From Aselliscus stoliczkanus (lineage: Eukaryota; Chordata; Mammalia; Chiroptera; Hipposideridae), in contig CM066736.1 of the NCBI GenBank assembly GCA_033961575.1, positions 3,257,501 to 3,321,500 of the forward strand: DNA of 64,000 nt, written 5' to 3'. This document shows, one piece after another, positions 12,471 to 24,664 of the stretch (its first letter is position 1; the number at the start of each line of letters is the position of its first letter). The notes below the pieces were generated by a model. It saw nothing but the letters and a program-made list of their open reading frames with translations. It did not search any database and was not told the DNA's origin. Both the position numbers and the translations under genes were made by a program.

Positions 12471-13917
12471 GTCTTAAAACGTCTGATTTGGTGGCCAACA
12501 CTGAAGCAATAGATATGTCCACATAAAAATACAGATTCCTGATTTTGTACGAAAGACCAGAAGACAGGACCCCCACCCTGGGCTTACTGTCCTGCCGATT
12601 AACAGCTGGCCCCTCTCAGCGGGGCCTGTGCCCCCATTTATCGCAGCTCCCACCCCACCCCCAACCCCCACTGCTCCCTGACATAGGCTGAGTGCCAGCT
12701 GCCACTAATTACTGAGTTGTTCCATGATTCTTCTCTGAGATGAGTTAGGAGGAGATGGAGAGGCTTCTTGTGTCCATACCTGTGTCAACTCTTTTCTCAT
12801 ATCCCATCTTCTTCCATTATTTGTGTTACCTGTCTGGCCCCTGTGCACCAGTGGCTCCCAATCAGTGCAGCAGCGCCCTCTAGAGCATGTGGAGGTAAGC
12901 AGGGGTATTTCAGGTTGCCCAATGACTGGAGGGAGGGGTCATTGCTTGCATTTAAAGGATGACAGCCGTGGATGCGAAACGCCCTGTGGTACCCAGAAGT
13001 CTTGGCCAGTCCAAATGCCAATAGCTCCCCCATGACAGACACTGTAGACATCTGATTTTTTCAACCTCGGTCTAGGTAATTCCCCCACCGCCTCCCGCCC
13101 CCCTGCCGCAGACACCTGGGATCTCGTTCCTCAGCAAACTGGACCCCAGGCTGTCTGGACCCCAGACACTCCCTACCTGACCTGCCCTTTGAAGGGCACA
13201 CCTTCTTCTTCAGGCTTACTGAACAAGCCAGGAAGCAGCTGCCCTGCAAATTCTGGGCATCCTGTCCCTTTTGTGAAGCCAATACCTGCCACGATTTCAA
13301 GTCCATTTTCATCCCACCATCAGGGATGTAGTCTGTCCATCCATTTCACTTCTTCGTGAACTCTTTGTCTCCCACCACAAAAAGCAGTCTACCTTCAGAC
13401 CACGTTTAAACACCTGACATGACAAAAGGCTCCCCCAACACAGAAAACTCTCTCCTCTCTGATTCCCAGCCATCCGTCTGATCATCACGCCCCACACGGT
13501 AAAGTTAATGACGATGTCTGCCTCTCTGACAGCCAAACTATTAAATACACACACGCATGCACACACCGTGAGCGGTACTTGGCAGGGGGCAGGGAGGTTG
13601 ACATTTTCTCAGGGCGCAATAAATGGCTTCTGGTGATTCAATTAGGAAGGCAATATTGTTTTATGCAAACCCAGGATTAATAAACATAGAGTAATTAAGA
13701 CCAGAGATGCTTTTGAAATGAAAGGGGTTCGGAAAGTAGAAAGAGTCTCAGAGCTTCAAGATTCAAAATGTAACTGAGGAGTATTCGATTTAAAGTCTCT
13801 TTTCCGAGTATCTATTACATGTCAGCTGTTAACCACCTACTGTGTGCAGGAGAAATAGGGAGTCCTAGGAGACAGGCAGACAGAAGAGTGAAGTTGCCAC
13901 AGACTTTGAGCTACGTT
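12471..13917. other. Unique intronic sequence
   Basis: No gene is seen. A CTCF-like match on the minus strand (12873-12886, core TAGAGGGCGC, 12 of 14) is present. Positions 13610-13720 are AT-rich and possibly conserved. Confidence 0.35.
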
Positions 13918-14115
13918 TCTGGCTTACAACCCAGACTCCAGCTGCATGACCTTGGAAAAGTCATTTAACCGCTCTTTGCCTCAGTTTCCTCATCTGTAAA
14001 TGGGACAAATAATAGGACCAGCCTCATAGTGTCACTGCAAGGATTAAATAGAGATGGTATATACAAAGGCTTAGAACAGAGTATGGCGTGTAATAAGGGC
14101 TACATAGTGTTCATT
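13918..14115 (+). repeat. MIR SINE
   Basis: The MIR core and 3' part are clear: TGACCTTGGAAAAGTCATTT, CTCAGTTTCCTCATCTGTAA, then AAGGATTAAATAGAGATGGT. Confidence 0.9.
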
Positions 14116-14249
14116 ATGTTGTGAAGGTGTCAGGAGAGCCAGGTGCTGTCCCCTTCATAGGCCAACCCAGCCCTAGAAGCTGACTTTCCAAAGAATCACC
14201 CGTTGGTGGGAAAATGCTTCAGGGACAGAATGAGATGTACAGAAAAGCT

Positions 14250-14830
14250 GTTGTGTCAGTTGTCCATCAAGTTCCCAAGCCTGGTCACCTCAACCACAGA
14301 AGACCAAACAGGGCTAATGGTGTCTGCTCAGCACCCATTTGCTCACCTGATACAGCAGCTAGCTTTCCCATCAGGAGCCTCCCAGGCTCAGCCAGGTAGT
14401 TCAGGATGAGCTGACCCCACCCTCCACCTCAGGGAATGGTGTCTGCGAGGCCAATGGAAGCATTGTGTCCTCCTGGACAGTGATTGGTCCAAGAAGGAAC
14501 CATGTGACCCAACCAAACCAATCAGAATATCCATCCCCTGGCCATGGTTGATTAGCTCACAAATAGACATGTGACCCAGAATTTGTCAGGAAGCACTAAG
14601 CCCAGCTCTCTCTTCATTAAGCAATAAATGCTGCAGAGTCCACCACCTGTCTGAGAATGACACCAACAAGAGAAAGCAGAGGCGACAGGTGGAAAGAAGC
14701 GGCTTCCGGGCCACGCTGTGAACACCTGGACCCAGCAAGGCCTGAGGCTGTCCTTGCGTTTTTCAGTTATGTGAGCCAGTAAATTCCCTTTAAACCATTT
14801 TGAGCTGGGTTTCTTCTATTTGCAATTAAG
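14250..14830 (+). repeat. Unclassified mammalian repeat, LTR-like
   Basis: Phrases GTGATTGGTCCAAGAAGGAA, CATGTGACCCA and the end GTGAGCCAGTAAATTCCCTT plus GAGCTGGGTTTCTTCT are typical of a widespread mammalian repeat that I cannot name with confidence. Confidence 0.45.
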
Positions 14831-15378
14831 TGCACTAACAAAAACAGAATCTGCCATTTCTACTTAGACAACCAAATAGAACCCTCCAAAAGTTCACAGA
14901 AGATAAGCATATAAAGTTACCTCCTGTAGTCCAGGGACAAGAGAACAGATAGTAGAAGGATGTTCAATGTTTCAAATGTCCTGGTGAGTACAGAGAGCAA
15001 ATATTAAATAAAGGAAACTGACAGAAATAATCAGAGATCCTCTCCCTCCATCATGTCCATCACCTCCGTAATATTAAATAACAAAGCTAAGGTATAGAAA
15101 TTCAACTCATAACTCAAAAATAATGACCTGACCTTTTATGGAATTAATCGCATTTTCCGTCAAACCTGCTATTTGTAGAATGTTTGGTGATATAAATTTC
15201 CAGATGCCTAGCGAAGAATCATTTCATCACAGTAATTTAAAGCATTCTGTGAGCCACGATTAATATTTTCATCTCTTCTTCTCCTGCTCAGACACACTCA
15301 GGGGCTCACCCTGATTTGTTGGATATTTCCTGTCCATGAAGACTTGTCAGTAACCTGGGTAACTCCAGCTACCAAGAA

Positions 15379-15411
<33 letters not shown>

Positions 15412-15629
15412 TCCACTTTCACTTCATCTACCATCTAGAATACGATGACCCACAAAGCTATTTTCTGCAACCCAGAACTTTCTTCTAAGTTTCAGAGGCA
15501 CAGACAAATGAACACTTGAAATCACCTCTTAGATGTTTCAAAGGAAAATGAAACCCAATGTGTCCCAAAAAGAAACTTACCCAGAAATAACACAAAGCCA
15601 CCTTATTTCTCTTATCCTTTACAAGAAAG
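14831..15629. other. Unique AT-rich intronic sequence with (CA)n
   Basis: A (CA)n tract lies at 15381-15409. The rest is AT-rich with no recognisable gene or repeat. Confidence 0.45.
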
Positions 15630-16015
15630 GATGAGTGTCATAGTCAATTCAGGCTACTATAACAAGATACCCCAGACTGGGCAGCTTAGACAGCAGAAAT
15701 GTATTCCTCATGGTTCTGGAGGCTGGGAAGTCCAAGGTCAAAGTGCTGGCCAATTCTCTCCTGGTGAGAGCTCCCTTCCTGGTTTACAGATGGCCGCCTT
15801 CTCGGTGTGTCCTCAGGTGGAGGAGAGCAGAGAGAGAGGGAAAAAGTTCTCTCGTCTCTTCTTATAAGGGCTCCAATCTCATGGTGAGGGCTCCACCCTC
15901 CTGCCTTATGTGCCTCCCAAAGGTTCCATATCCAAATCCCATCACATTGGGGATTGGGGTTTCAACAATGGGGGAGGGGCATGCAAGCATTTAGTATATA
16001 GCATCCACCATCCAC
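15630..16015 (-). repeat. MST-type MaLR LTR
   Basis: In reverse orientation it shows the MST pattern: CAGGCTACTATAACAAGATA, TTCCTGGTTTACAGATGGCC, GGTGTGTCCTCA, CTTATAAGGGCTCCAATCTC, CTCCACCCTCCTGCC and CATCACATTGGGG. Confidence 0.82.
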
Positions 16016-16364
16016 CAAGCTGTTCCAACCAGAAACCTGGGGGGGGGGGGTCAACCTTGACACACACCCCTTTCTGTAACTGCCTCCACATCCGTCATCA
16101 AGTCCCACTCTTCCCTCCATGCCCCGCCATCATCCTCATATGTGTCACTGTGACAAGCATTCTACAACCACTGCTACCAACCACACAGCAACCAGGGCCG
16201 TCTGCTCAAAAGCCTGAGCTGCCCAAATTCCTAGTCTAAAACTTCTCACAGGTTACCGTCACTGTTAGGGAAAGTGCAAACCCCCAGAGCCCTCATGGCC
16301 TGGACCGTAATTAAGGGGTGACGGACGTGCCTACTGGAGGTGGTGGCTAAGCTACTAGCTTAGC

Positions 16365-16540
16365 ACTGAAAGCACAGACACTGGAACCAGGCTTCATGGA
16401 TTCAAATCCTGGCTCTACTATTTATCTGCTCTGCGAGCTACCAAACCTCACTGAGCCTCAGTTTCCTCATCAGTAAAATGGAATCATAGTAGCCACAGGT
16501 GTCATATGAGGACTGAATGCAGGTACTTAGGAGGTGCTGT
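16365..16540 (+). repeat. MIR SINE
   Basis: The copy reads GATTCAAATCCTGGCTCTAC, CTCAGTTTCCTCATCAGTAA and TGAGGACTGAATG, the standard MIR order. Confidence 0.9.
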
Positions 16541-16984
16541 TTTAATTAGCTCTCTAGGCTCATGGCTCTGGGCTTTCCTACTGGTCTTTCTCAGTTGCGC
16601 AGAAGCTTCACTCTTTTCCCACCTGTCTACACTGGTTTCCTGTTTCTCCTGCAGGTCCACTTTCTGGGTCTCATTCAGCGCCCCTGGGGGCTGACAGCTG
16701 TGAACAGTATCACAAGAGGCTCCTTCCCCCTCCCTCTGGCTTCCAGTTGGGGTGAACCAACAGTAGGTACAGCCAGAGGTCAGGCAGTGAGAGGAGAGGG
16801 ACTGGGGTATGCGTACCCCTGGCTTCTCCCTGCTTGTTACAGCGCCCCGGTTCCTCTCCTGGTGAACCCCGGTCCTGTGGGCAAGCCCTGTGCCGCAGCT
16901 TCCCCTCTCACTGGGTTCCTGCAGTTCCCCTCCCTGCCATTGCCTCCTGAGCCAGGACGGAAACTGCTTGCCACTGTCACTTGT
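16541..16984. other. Unique intronic sequence
   Basis: Overlapping open frames on both strands (to 165 codons) show no known motif. No repeat is recognised. Confidence 0.4.
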
Positions 16985-17465
16985 CCAGGGGTGCTTCACC
17001 AGCCCTGGCTGGCTTGATCCCTCATCAAATTCTCTTTGGGGTGCCAGCCCTTCTCGACCTGAGCCCTGACTGGTTCAGGCCTTTGTATCCACTGCTCCCT
17101 CTGCCTGAAGCCTTCTCCCTCCCATCGCCCCACCCCACCCCCAATTATCTGCATCACTCCTATCCATCCTTCAACCCTCCACTTGCCCGACACCACCTCA
17201 GAGAAGTCTTCCCAGGTGCACGGACCAGGTTCCTTTTTTCTTTTATTGCACCTCGATTTCTCCTTCCCAGCACTCATCACACCTAATACTAAATAATTAT
17301 CTGCTTAAGTTTTTATACACATTATAGTTCCCAGACTGTAAGACCCACAATAGCAGGGACCACATCTTGCTTATGTTCATTGCACGCACCCCCCCCACCC
17401 CCGCCCCACTTCATACGAAGCATTGCACATGCTTGGTACATAAGGCCCACATGTCCAATGAAGGA
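16985..17465 (+). repeat. L2 3' fragment
   Basis: Phrases CTCTGCCTGAAGCCTTCTCC, TCAGAGAAGTCTTCCCAGG, CCAGACTGTAAGACCCACAA and AGCAGGGACCACATCTTGC match the L2 3' region. A C-rich stretch lies at 17389-17407. Confidence 0.78.
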
Positions 17466-18064
17466 AACAAGGAAACGGAGCGGGTCCCCACAGCCGAAAT
17501 GACCAGGCTTTGTCCAACTGGAAGACACAAAGCAGAGTGATGTCAGAGGCAAAGCCACTTTTGTTTCTCTGCCTAAGGCAGAGATCCACACACACCGCGG
17601 CCCTTTGCGGTGACTGATGGGGCTGCTCATTACCGAGGCTGTCTAGTCAAACTCCGGGCACAGAGGCTGGCTGAGGGGCAGGGCGCTGCGTGGGCTCCAG
17701 GCCCCTGGACTGAGCCTGGCCCACCCTCGTCTCATGTGTCACTCAGTAGTAACAGCCCCTCACATTCAGTTACCAGCTTGCCCATTGCTTTCTGCGAAAC
17801 TACGACAGGAGTAGTTACACACCCACGATCCCGAGTGGGAAGACTCAGGATGAGGGCTGGGGTTCGAGGTCCCGCCTGCGGCTCCTCCTGGAGGAGGCAG
17901 CCAGCCCCGCCCACACTTGGCATCCTCTGGCTGTGTGTCAGGGGACCTGCTCCAGCCTTCTCCGGGTGTCCCTTTTATCCAACATGCAAAGTAGCCAAGA
18001 ACGACGGCGGAGATGAGCGTGTATCTCCCGACCCTGATGCCTGGGAGCAAAGCCCCGTTTTGCC
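17466..18064. other. Unique intronic sequence
   Basis: No gene or repeat is recognised. Open frames on both strands overlap without known domains. Confidence 0.4.
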
Positions 18065-18250
18065 TCTTTCTACCTGTGGAACCCAGCGCTAATTATCTGA
18101 GCCTCTTTGGGCCTCAGCGTCCTTATCTGTGAACTGGGGACAATAGCAGCCACTTGGATAGTAGCCTTGAGTAGTAAATGAGTGCATGTGTTTACATCAC
18201 ACGGCACAATGTCTGACCCGGCCTACGGCAGGCACCAAGTGCATATCACC
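18065..18250 (+). repeat. MIR SINE
   Basis: GCCTCAGCGTCCTTATCTGT, GGGGACAATAG and the GCAGGCACCAAG 3' part identify a diverged MIR. Confidence 0.75.
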
Positions 18251-19186
18251 TCTTCTGTCCCCCTTCTAACCAGCCTAACTGGCCCCACTAGACTAACTGC
18301 TAGCCTTTGGGTAAGGGGACATCTGATTCTATTTTGCTCCAACCATCCGCCCACCCCCAGGGATGGGGGGAACACATGTAATAGGTATGACTCTCTGACC
18401 ACAAACTCAAGAAATAGTCTTTACTTTCTTACATTCAAATTAACTTTGATTCTCAGCCCCATTTGCCCAGGCTGGTTTAAGAAAACAAAGACTGAAAATA
18501 ATCCTTCCTGCGGGTTCCACTCCCTTTCAGGGAGCGAGCGGGGAGCTGGGGTTGTGTGTGAGGACAAAGCTGGGGGAGGGGAGGAAGCTAGCAGAACGTC
18601 CGTCATCTGTCCGCACACAGCACCACTGAGACTCTGTCACGCAGCTGCCGTGGCCCTTCACGGCAGTGGTGGAAGTCAGGGGGAGGGGCGGGGGCGGTGT
18701 CTGCTGCTTCTCTGCCAGGCTTGGGGCTAGGAACCTTCTAGAAGGTGGCCCATGTCCAATCTACTCAGATCCCTGGTTGTAAACTCAAGTGCCCCCAGGG
18801 ACTTGACAGGTCATAAAAAGGTGAGCAGCTGGGCAGGGGAATACAACAGGGAACTGGTTACTATGGTTACTAAAGGGGTGCCCCGTGAGCGTCCCCTGCT
18901 TTCATCCTCCAGAAACAGTCCTTGGGTCATGAGACCCTCCATCCGAGTAGTTCTGCCCAGTATGCAGCGTTACTTCACATCCGCTGAACCACAGACTGAC
19001 AGCCCGAGACCACCTTGTGGGATGCACCCTCCAGGGGTGTACCCTCTCAGCACCCCAACATCTGTCATCCAGGTCACACGTCTCCACTTACTCAGTCCAG
19101 GAACGGTCTCCCAAGGCCACACTGACACTTACCAAACACATGCACACATGCACACACATACTCATAAGCAAACACACACCCTTTTC
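18251..19186. other. Unique intronic sequence ending in CA-rich DNA
   Basis: No gene is recognised. Positions 19138-19180 are an imperfect CA-rich tract that served as the insertion site of the next SINE. Confidence 0.4.
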
Positions 19187-19335
19187 TTTTTTTTTTTTTT
19201 TTTAGCTGAGCCATCCTGCCACCTGTTGGCAGCTCAGCGGCAGCTCAGCTCGGGCTGGGCATCGAACTGCTGTTGCTCAGAGCTCAGCTCACACCTTTGA
19301 GCGAGCTCTTAACCAACTGAGCCACTCAGCCAACT
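19187..19335 (-). repeat. tRNA-derived SINE, type B short form
   Basis: On the minus strand it runs from GTTGGCTGAGTGGCTCAGTT through CCAACAGGTGGCAG to GGATGGCTCAGCT and an A tail. A CACACCCTTTTCTT / CACACCCTATTCTT duplication flanks it. The CTCF-like 14-mer lies at 19216-19229. Confidence 0.92.
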
Positions 19336-20139
19336 TAACACACCCTATTCTTTAGGAAATCCCTGTTTTAATCCTCTGTGGAAAAAAAAAGACTCGTTAG
19401 TCCAGATTCTACCTTTTAGAGGAGGAAGGGTGATGCGTCAGTTCCCTCCTGAGGTAACTGTGTGAGGGACACCCAGAGGCCAAGGAGACCCACCTCCAGG
19501 TGACTCCGCCTGGCCTGGCCTTCCTGTGACCGGATAGTCTGTCCTCTGCACACAGATGACAAGCCCATCAATTCATTAATGAACAAACAACCAGAGAATC
19601 CATTGGGGTCCCTGTGTTCTGGGGTCTCGTGTTTCTGACTGTGCTTGTGAAGTGAGCTCCAGCACTGTAAGCAGAGATTTGGAAATGAGAAGCGAAAATA
19701 TTTTCTACCCTCCTCTCAAACCAGAGACCTCCTGTGCAATGGTCATGGGGGAAAAAAAAAAAAGGCAAGTTCTATCAGGAGAGTAGGTTCCCATCTGGGG
19801 TATTCGAAGCCGTGGATATGGCAGCCGGGGACGTTCAAAATCATCCTTCTTAGGCGTGTCTCCCCTGTAAGTACCTCAGACGGTTTCACTGTGTCATGAG
19901 CTCGGAAACAGCCTTCAGAGGCAGGTTATAAATAGCACACATCCAGAGGGATAGGCCTCCAAGAATCTCTAGGTCTGAGAGCTGGCGGCTGACAGCAAAC
20001 CTGGTCAGCCATTCCTTCGGTGATAGCGGCCAGATCCTTACACTGTTTGGTGTGACTGCTGCATGCACTTGGTGAACTCGTCTCGTGTCTGCAGGTGCAA
20101 ATATTCAACCAGATACTATGAGATCAAGAGAAAACACCA
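19336..20139. other. Unique intronic sequence
   Basis: No gene or repeat is recognised; frames are short. Confidence 0.4.
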
Positions 20140-20524
20140 GGGCTCAGTTGGTTAAGAGCACGAGCTCTGAGCAACAGAGTTGCTGGTTCGATTCCCACAT
20201 GGGCCAGTGAGCTGCGCCCAAGCTGAGCTGCTGCTGAGCTGCCAACAGGTAGCAGGATGGCTGAGCTGGTGAGAGCATGCACTCTTAACAACAAGGCTGC
20301 CTGTTCGACTCCCGCATGGGATGGTGGGCTATGCCCACCCACAACTAAGATTGAACATGGCACCTTGAGCTTAGAGGCCATGAGGGGCCGATAGGTGGCA
20401 TGATAGCGACTGGACTTGGAGTTCAGCTAGCTGCGCTCTCTGCAACTAAGATTAAAGGACAACAACTTGGCTGTTCTCCTTCCCCAATTCCCCAATACAA
20501 TCTTAAAAGAAAAAGAAAAAGAAA
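20140..20524 (+). repeat. Dimeric tRNA-derived SINE, type B long form
   Basis: Two tRNA-like units follow one another. The first has GGCTCAGTTGGTTAAGAGC and GGTTCGATTCCCACATGG, the second GGCTGAGCTGGTGAGAGCAT and GTTCGACTCCCGCATGG. A tail CCCCAATTCCCCAATACAAT follows, then (AAAAG)n. GAAAAC(G)CACCA duplications flank it. The CTCF-like 14-mer (20242-20255) has one G-to-A change. Confidence 0.9.
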
Positions 20525-21247
20525 ACGCACCACCTTCCTGTCCGCCCTCAAGCCAAGATGGTTCCTGCCTGGGAGCTTGGCCTCCGTGCCCACCCACAGC
20601 GTTTCGTCAGGCCCCACTCACTTTCTCCAGTCCACTCGCTCACTGATGAACCTTGTCTTGTTTCCACAGGCCATTTAAATTGCAACCAACAAATCATTAA
20701 GCAGAGAACCAAAATTCAACAAGCCATTAAGTAAAGAACAAACATGTGAAAGCAAGAGGCATCGACTCGTTCGCTCACCTGCGATGGCCATTGCTTCATT
20801 CGCTGGCAATGCTACAAAATCACCTTCACCACACGGCTCCCGGTTCAGAAGAGACCAACAGCCCCAGCGCTGGCCTGTGTCCAGACCCCACCGTCCAAGC
20901 ACGCCTCCTCCCCGCCGGCCACCTGACCTCACCTCCCTCCTGCTATGGGCCCATCTGGACTGCACTCCATTCAGAATCACCACGTATTCCAGGGCTTGTG
21001 TGATTCAGAAACTACAGGCACCATGAACCAAAGCATCGCCATTCTGCTGTGCCCCCTTCGCCCCAGCAAATACACGCTTCACAGGGTCCTTCCCCACTGA
21101 GGAGCCAGCTAACCCAGGACCTGGAAATGGAAGACACTCAGACGTTTGTTGAATTAATTCATTAATTAATTAATGAGTCTCCCACAAAAGAAATTTAATA
21201 TTACATGGTTCTGCCTCTCATGGGTTAAGCTTAAAATATGATATTAA
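20525..21247. other. Unique intronic sequence
   Basis: No gene is recognised. An (ATTA)n stretch lies at 21155-21172. Confidence 0.4.
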
Positions 21248-21342
21248 GGGCTGGCCGAGTGGTGCGGTGGTTGGGAGCTGGCTTGGGACGCCAGCGGCCC
21301 CGGTTCAGATCCCACATGTCAGGGCCGGTGACACTGCTCTCA

Positions 21343-21360
<18 letters not shown>
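21248..21360 (+). repeat. tRNA-derived SINE, type A short form
   Basis: It starts GGGCTGGCCGAGTGGTGCGG and ends in a pure A tail. ATATGATATTAAG duplications flank it, the second beyond the TA tract that grew from its tail. Confidence 0.92.

Positions 21361-21393
<33 letters not shown>
21361..21393. repeat. (TA)n microsatellite at a SINE tail
   Basis: A pure TA tract lies between the SINE A tail and its 3' target duplication. It therefore arose after insertion, from the tail or the first bases of the target copy. Confidence 0.95.
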
Positions 21394-21396
<3 letters not shown>

Positions 21397-23354
21397 ATTA
21401 AGACCTGGGTATTCTTTGGAACCTCATTTAAATCAATTTTTTTCTTCTGTTGCCAAACCTACGATAAAGCACAGGACAGTCACAATAATAAAGCCATTTT
21501 CCCTGGGAGGCTGTCACCTGAGAGTTGGTCTGTATCCAACACAAATTTTATCAGCATCTGTGCTCACGTGACCAAGAACTCATTCTAGTTCTCTGTCACT
21601 CAAAGGGCTCCGTCTGGACAGAAAGTGCAAGATACATTGATAACCCCCACCCGGGCCATGGGACAGCCTCCAGCTAGCAGAATGGGAACAAACAGCCATG
21701 CGGAACTCAGCAGGGCTCCCCCAGAGGCCCGGCAGGGGAAGCAGAGAGCAAGGGGCCACATCCCCCCCACCTGGGATACCCCAGTCTCAAGAGGTCTCAC
21801 AGCCTTTAATCCCATCAGATGTGGTCAAGAAGGAACAGAGATAAATAACAGACCAAGCTTTCATCTCACCAAATTTCAGAATGTTGGCAACTCATTCAAT
21901 TTTTTTGAATACCCAAAGTTAAACCTCAAAAATAAAAATTTTTTTTTAACAACTGCTAGAGAGCAGTGTTTCTGGAACGTGGTACAGCAGACACCCCTAT
22001 TCCTGAGGGCTCATGAGACAGTGTAGGTGGCATAACAAGGACATAATATTAAGTCAGACTGAGTTGGAATAAGGAGGGCTTCTCCTGTTTATCAGCCCTT
22101 CTGATTAAATCAGGCGGAAAGCTGCAGTTGCGTCTTAATGTTTTTCACCTTCTCTAACTTGCAAATCTCCCCTTTTAACAGAGAGAACTAATGGGCCTCA
22201 AAATCAAGGCATTTTGCAGCCTTCCACTCTCTAGCTTGAATGTCATAACACTGGCTTTTGTGTCTAATTATTATATTATAGTTGTCTTCTATTTACGGCA
22301 AGTGATACTGGTTTTCCATTATAGAAGATATAGCCAGTTTCTGCAGTAGGTAAATTTGCTTTAGTAAAAAATATGAGAGGATTTCAAGTAAAGCATGAAT
22401 TGAACAGAAGTACAGGTGACATGTGCGTGTGGAAGGGATGGTGACATCTCACGGGGAAGAGACAGTGCTGACCCCTGAGTCTCCCAGCGTGCGATGCATT
22501 TAGGAGATGAACTCATCCACAGTTAGTGGGATGTGTACTCGGAAAAAACAAACCCGGGAAACCAAGGGACTGATCTGCCCCCTTAAAGGAGTGATACACA
22601 ATCTTCTTTTAAAGATAGATGCATTGCAAAAAAAAAAATGTGCACCCACTGAAAAGAAAGTGGTGGTGGGGAGGTTGGGGCGGGGGGGGGGGGAGGTGTG
22701 AGGAAATAGGAACTCAGAAATGTCAGTTCCAGAGCCGACCTGGGTCGGCCCTGACAGGTGGCCTCACTCCGCTGCAGCTGCACCGCGGGCGTCTCTTGCT
22801 CTTGGCTGCAAATCAAGGAGACGATTCTGTGCCGACAGAGTCGGGCTCCCGTGAAGCCCATTTCGGCACAGTAATTGGTACCTCAGTCTGAGAAGGCTAC
22901 TCCAGGTTGGGTTTGCTCAACAGCGCACAGGAAGAAGAAAACACAGGTGGAAGAGGAATAAAGCTGCTGAGAAAGGACTGAGAGGTTGTCTTCAGTGTCA
23001 AAAACACTGCCGTGGGACAGACAGTCCTCTGCCATCCAGTCTACATCTGCTCCATCCCCACCGCTGGCGATTCACAGAGCAGCCAAGGAGGGAAGCCGCC
23101 AATAGAAAGGACTTTCAAGAAGAGAGGAGGCAAAGGAAACAGGTTTTTAAAAAGCCAGACACCCACGACGTTCACAAATTTAGACTGAGCTGGAATAATT
23201 TGATGAGTGGTTCAACCCTGAACCATGTAATGGGACTGGGCTTAATGTGATTTCTTGGCATCTGATTATAGCCATCAAATCGTAGGTTTTTCTTAGGCTT
23301 TTAAACCTTTTCAAGAGTCTCTGCATTTAGCTCCATCTAAGTTAAGCTAATGGT
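21394..23354. other. Unique intronic sequence
   Basis: No gene is recognised. Positions 22030-22400 are AT-rich, repeat-free DNA and a candidate conserved non-coding element. A strong G-run cluster lies at 22668-22696. Confidence 0.4.
22668..22696 (+). other. G-quadruplex-prone G tract
   Basis: Runs of four, four and twelve G with short loops satisfy the usual G4 pattern on the plus strand, which is the non-template strand with respect to the hypothetical antisense direction and the template strand of the host gene. Confidence 0.6.
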
Positions 23355-23450
23355 TTTATGATTAAGAAATTGAGGCTCAAGAAAGTGACATGACCCAAGC
23401 AAAGTTCTAAAGAGCCAAGTCCAGAACCCAGATGGAAAACTGCTAGGTCT
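23355..23450 (-). repeat. MIR fragment
   Basis: GATTAAGAAATTGAGGCTCA and CATGACCCAAGCAA followed by CCAGAACCCAGATGG fit the reverse of the MIR 3' half. Confidence 0.65.
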
Positions 23451-23754
23451 CATTTCTGTCTGCAACGTGTGTCGTTAAGACAGAAAGAAGGCACTTTCTT
23501 CATGTTCTTGCATCAAACATCCTGTTCAAAATCATCATTCAATATCCTGGAACCATCTCTCACAATAAAAAAGATAAAACCAGGTGATCTCACCTAGAAA
23601 AAACAGAGACGCTAAACTGACTGCACCGAGAAACCAACCATACATGCCTTAGAGGAAAAGGCGAACCCTAGCCCACTTTTGTCTGTGTTTTAGAAACCGA
23701 AAGATATGGACTGTGCAATTAAAATGATCCTGTGATAATAACCTCAAACACTCA

Positions 23755-24000
23755 AGGGAGGATGTAAGTTAGAAGTCTCTGCTTGCAAGCAACAGAAACC
23801 CATTGTGGCCAGCTTGTGAGGAAAGGATTTATAGGAGAGATATTGGGAATCTCATAGAATGGGAGGGAAGACTGGAAACCCAAGCCCAGAAATGGGCTGA
23901 GATCCAGGGCAGGTAACCAGCAAGACCCCCCCACCAGAGACCAGCTAATCAGAGTCACCCCCCAGGCTTCCACTTCAGCTGGCACCAAACATCACACGTG
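23755..24000 (+). repeat. Unclassified mammalian repeat
   Basis: CTGCTTGCAAGCAACAGAAA, GGATTTATAGGAGAGATATT and AGATCCAGGGCAGGTAACC follow the order of a common mammalian interspersed repeat that I cannot name. A short CA run at 24130-24158 lies beyond it. Confidence 0.4.
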
Positions 24001-24664
24001 CCTGGGGTCTATAGTAATTTTATTTGCCATTGGTGTCCAAAGGGGATTTCCCTCAGTAGCAGATGACCAGCCAGCAAAAAGGACCCATGTCGGTGTCCAA
24101 CTCAGTCTTGTGTGATGTATGCATGTGAACACACACACACACTCGTGCACACACATGAACCGTAGCAGACACTTGTGAAGTATCTCCCGTCTGCCCCTCA
24201 GCCCACCCAGTTTCAGCACTGCTGTAGTGGACAGCTCCAGGGGCCCCTACTAGTGACCGTCACCAAAGCCGGCTTGCTTCTCTGATGTTTTCCCCGTTAC
24301 ACCCCTCCAGGGCAACCTTCAACCCACTGGGATGGAGCTCAGTAGGTCAACGCTCCAGCCTGCCCACCTTCCAGTGGGACGATTCTGAGGTGCCTTCTAC
24401 ATATTTCCGAGGGGGCACCCCAATGGGATGAAACCCCAGGAATTCATCAATACATCTGTAGCAGTTTCTCTTCCCACCTGCACTCTGGGGCCTGCATGGC
24501 CAGCCCTTTGTGATACAGGAAGAGCAAGGACTGGGGTTGAGGGCACGAACTGGGCCCTGGCACACTTCCCACTCCCACCACTGTGCTTGGGATCATCTAC
24601 AGATCCCTTCAGGGCCCTTGGCGGTGGGTTCTCCGAGCCTGAGAGATGAGCTCAGCTCCTTGCC

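Noticed and set aside
12873..12886. CTCF-like minus-strand motif as an annotated site
   Set aside because: Only 12 of 14 core positions match. It was kept as a remark under the surrounding stretch, not as a feature.
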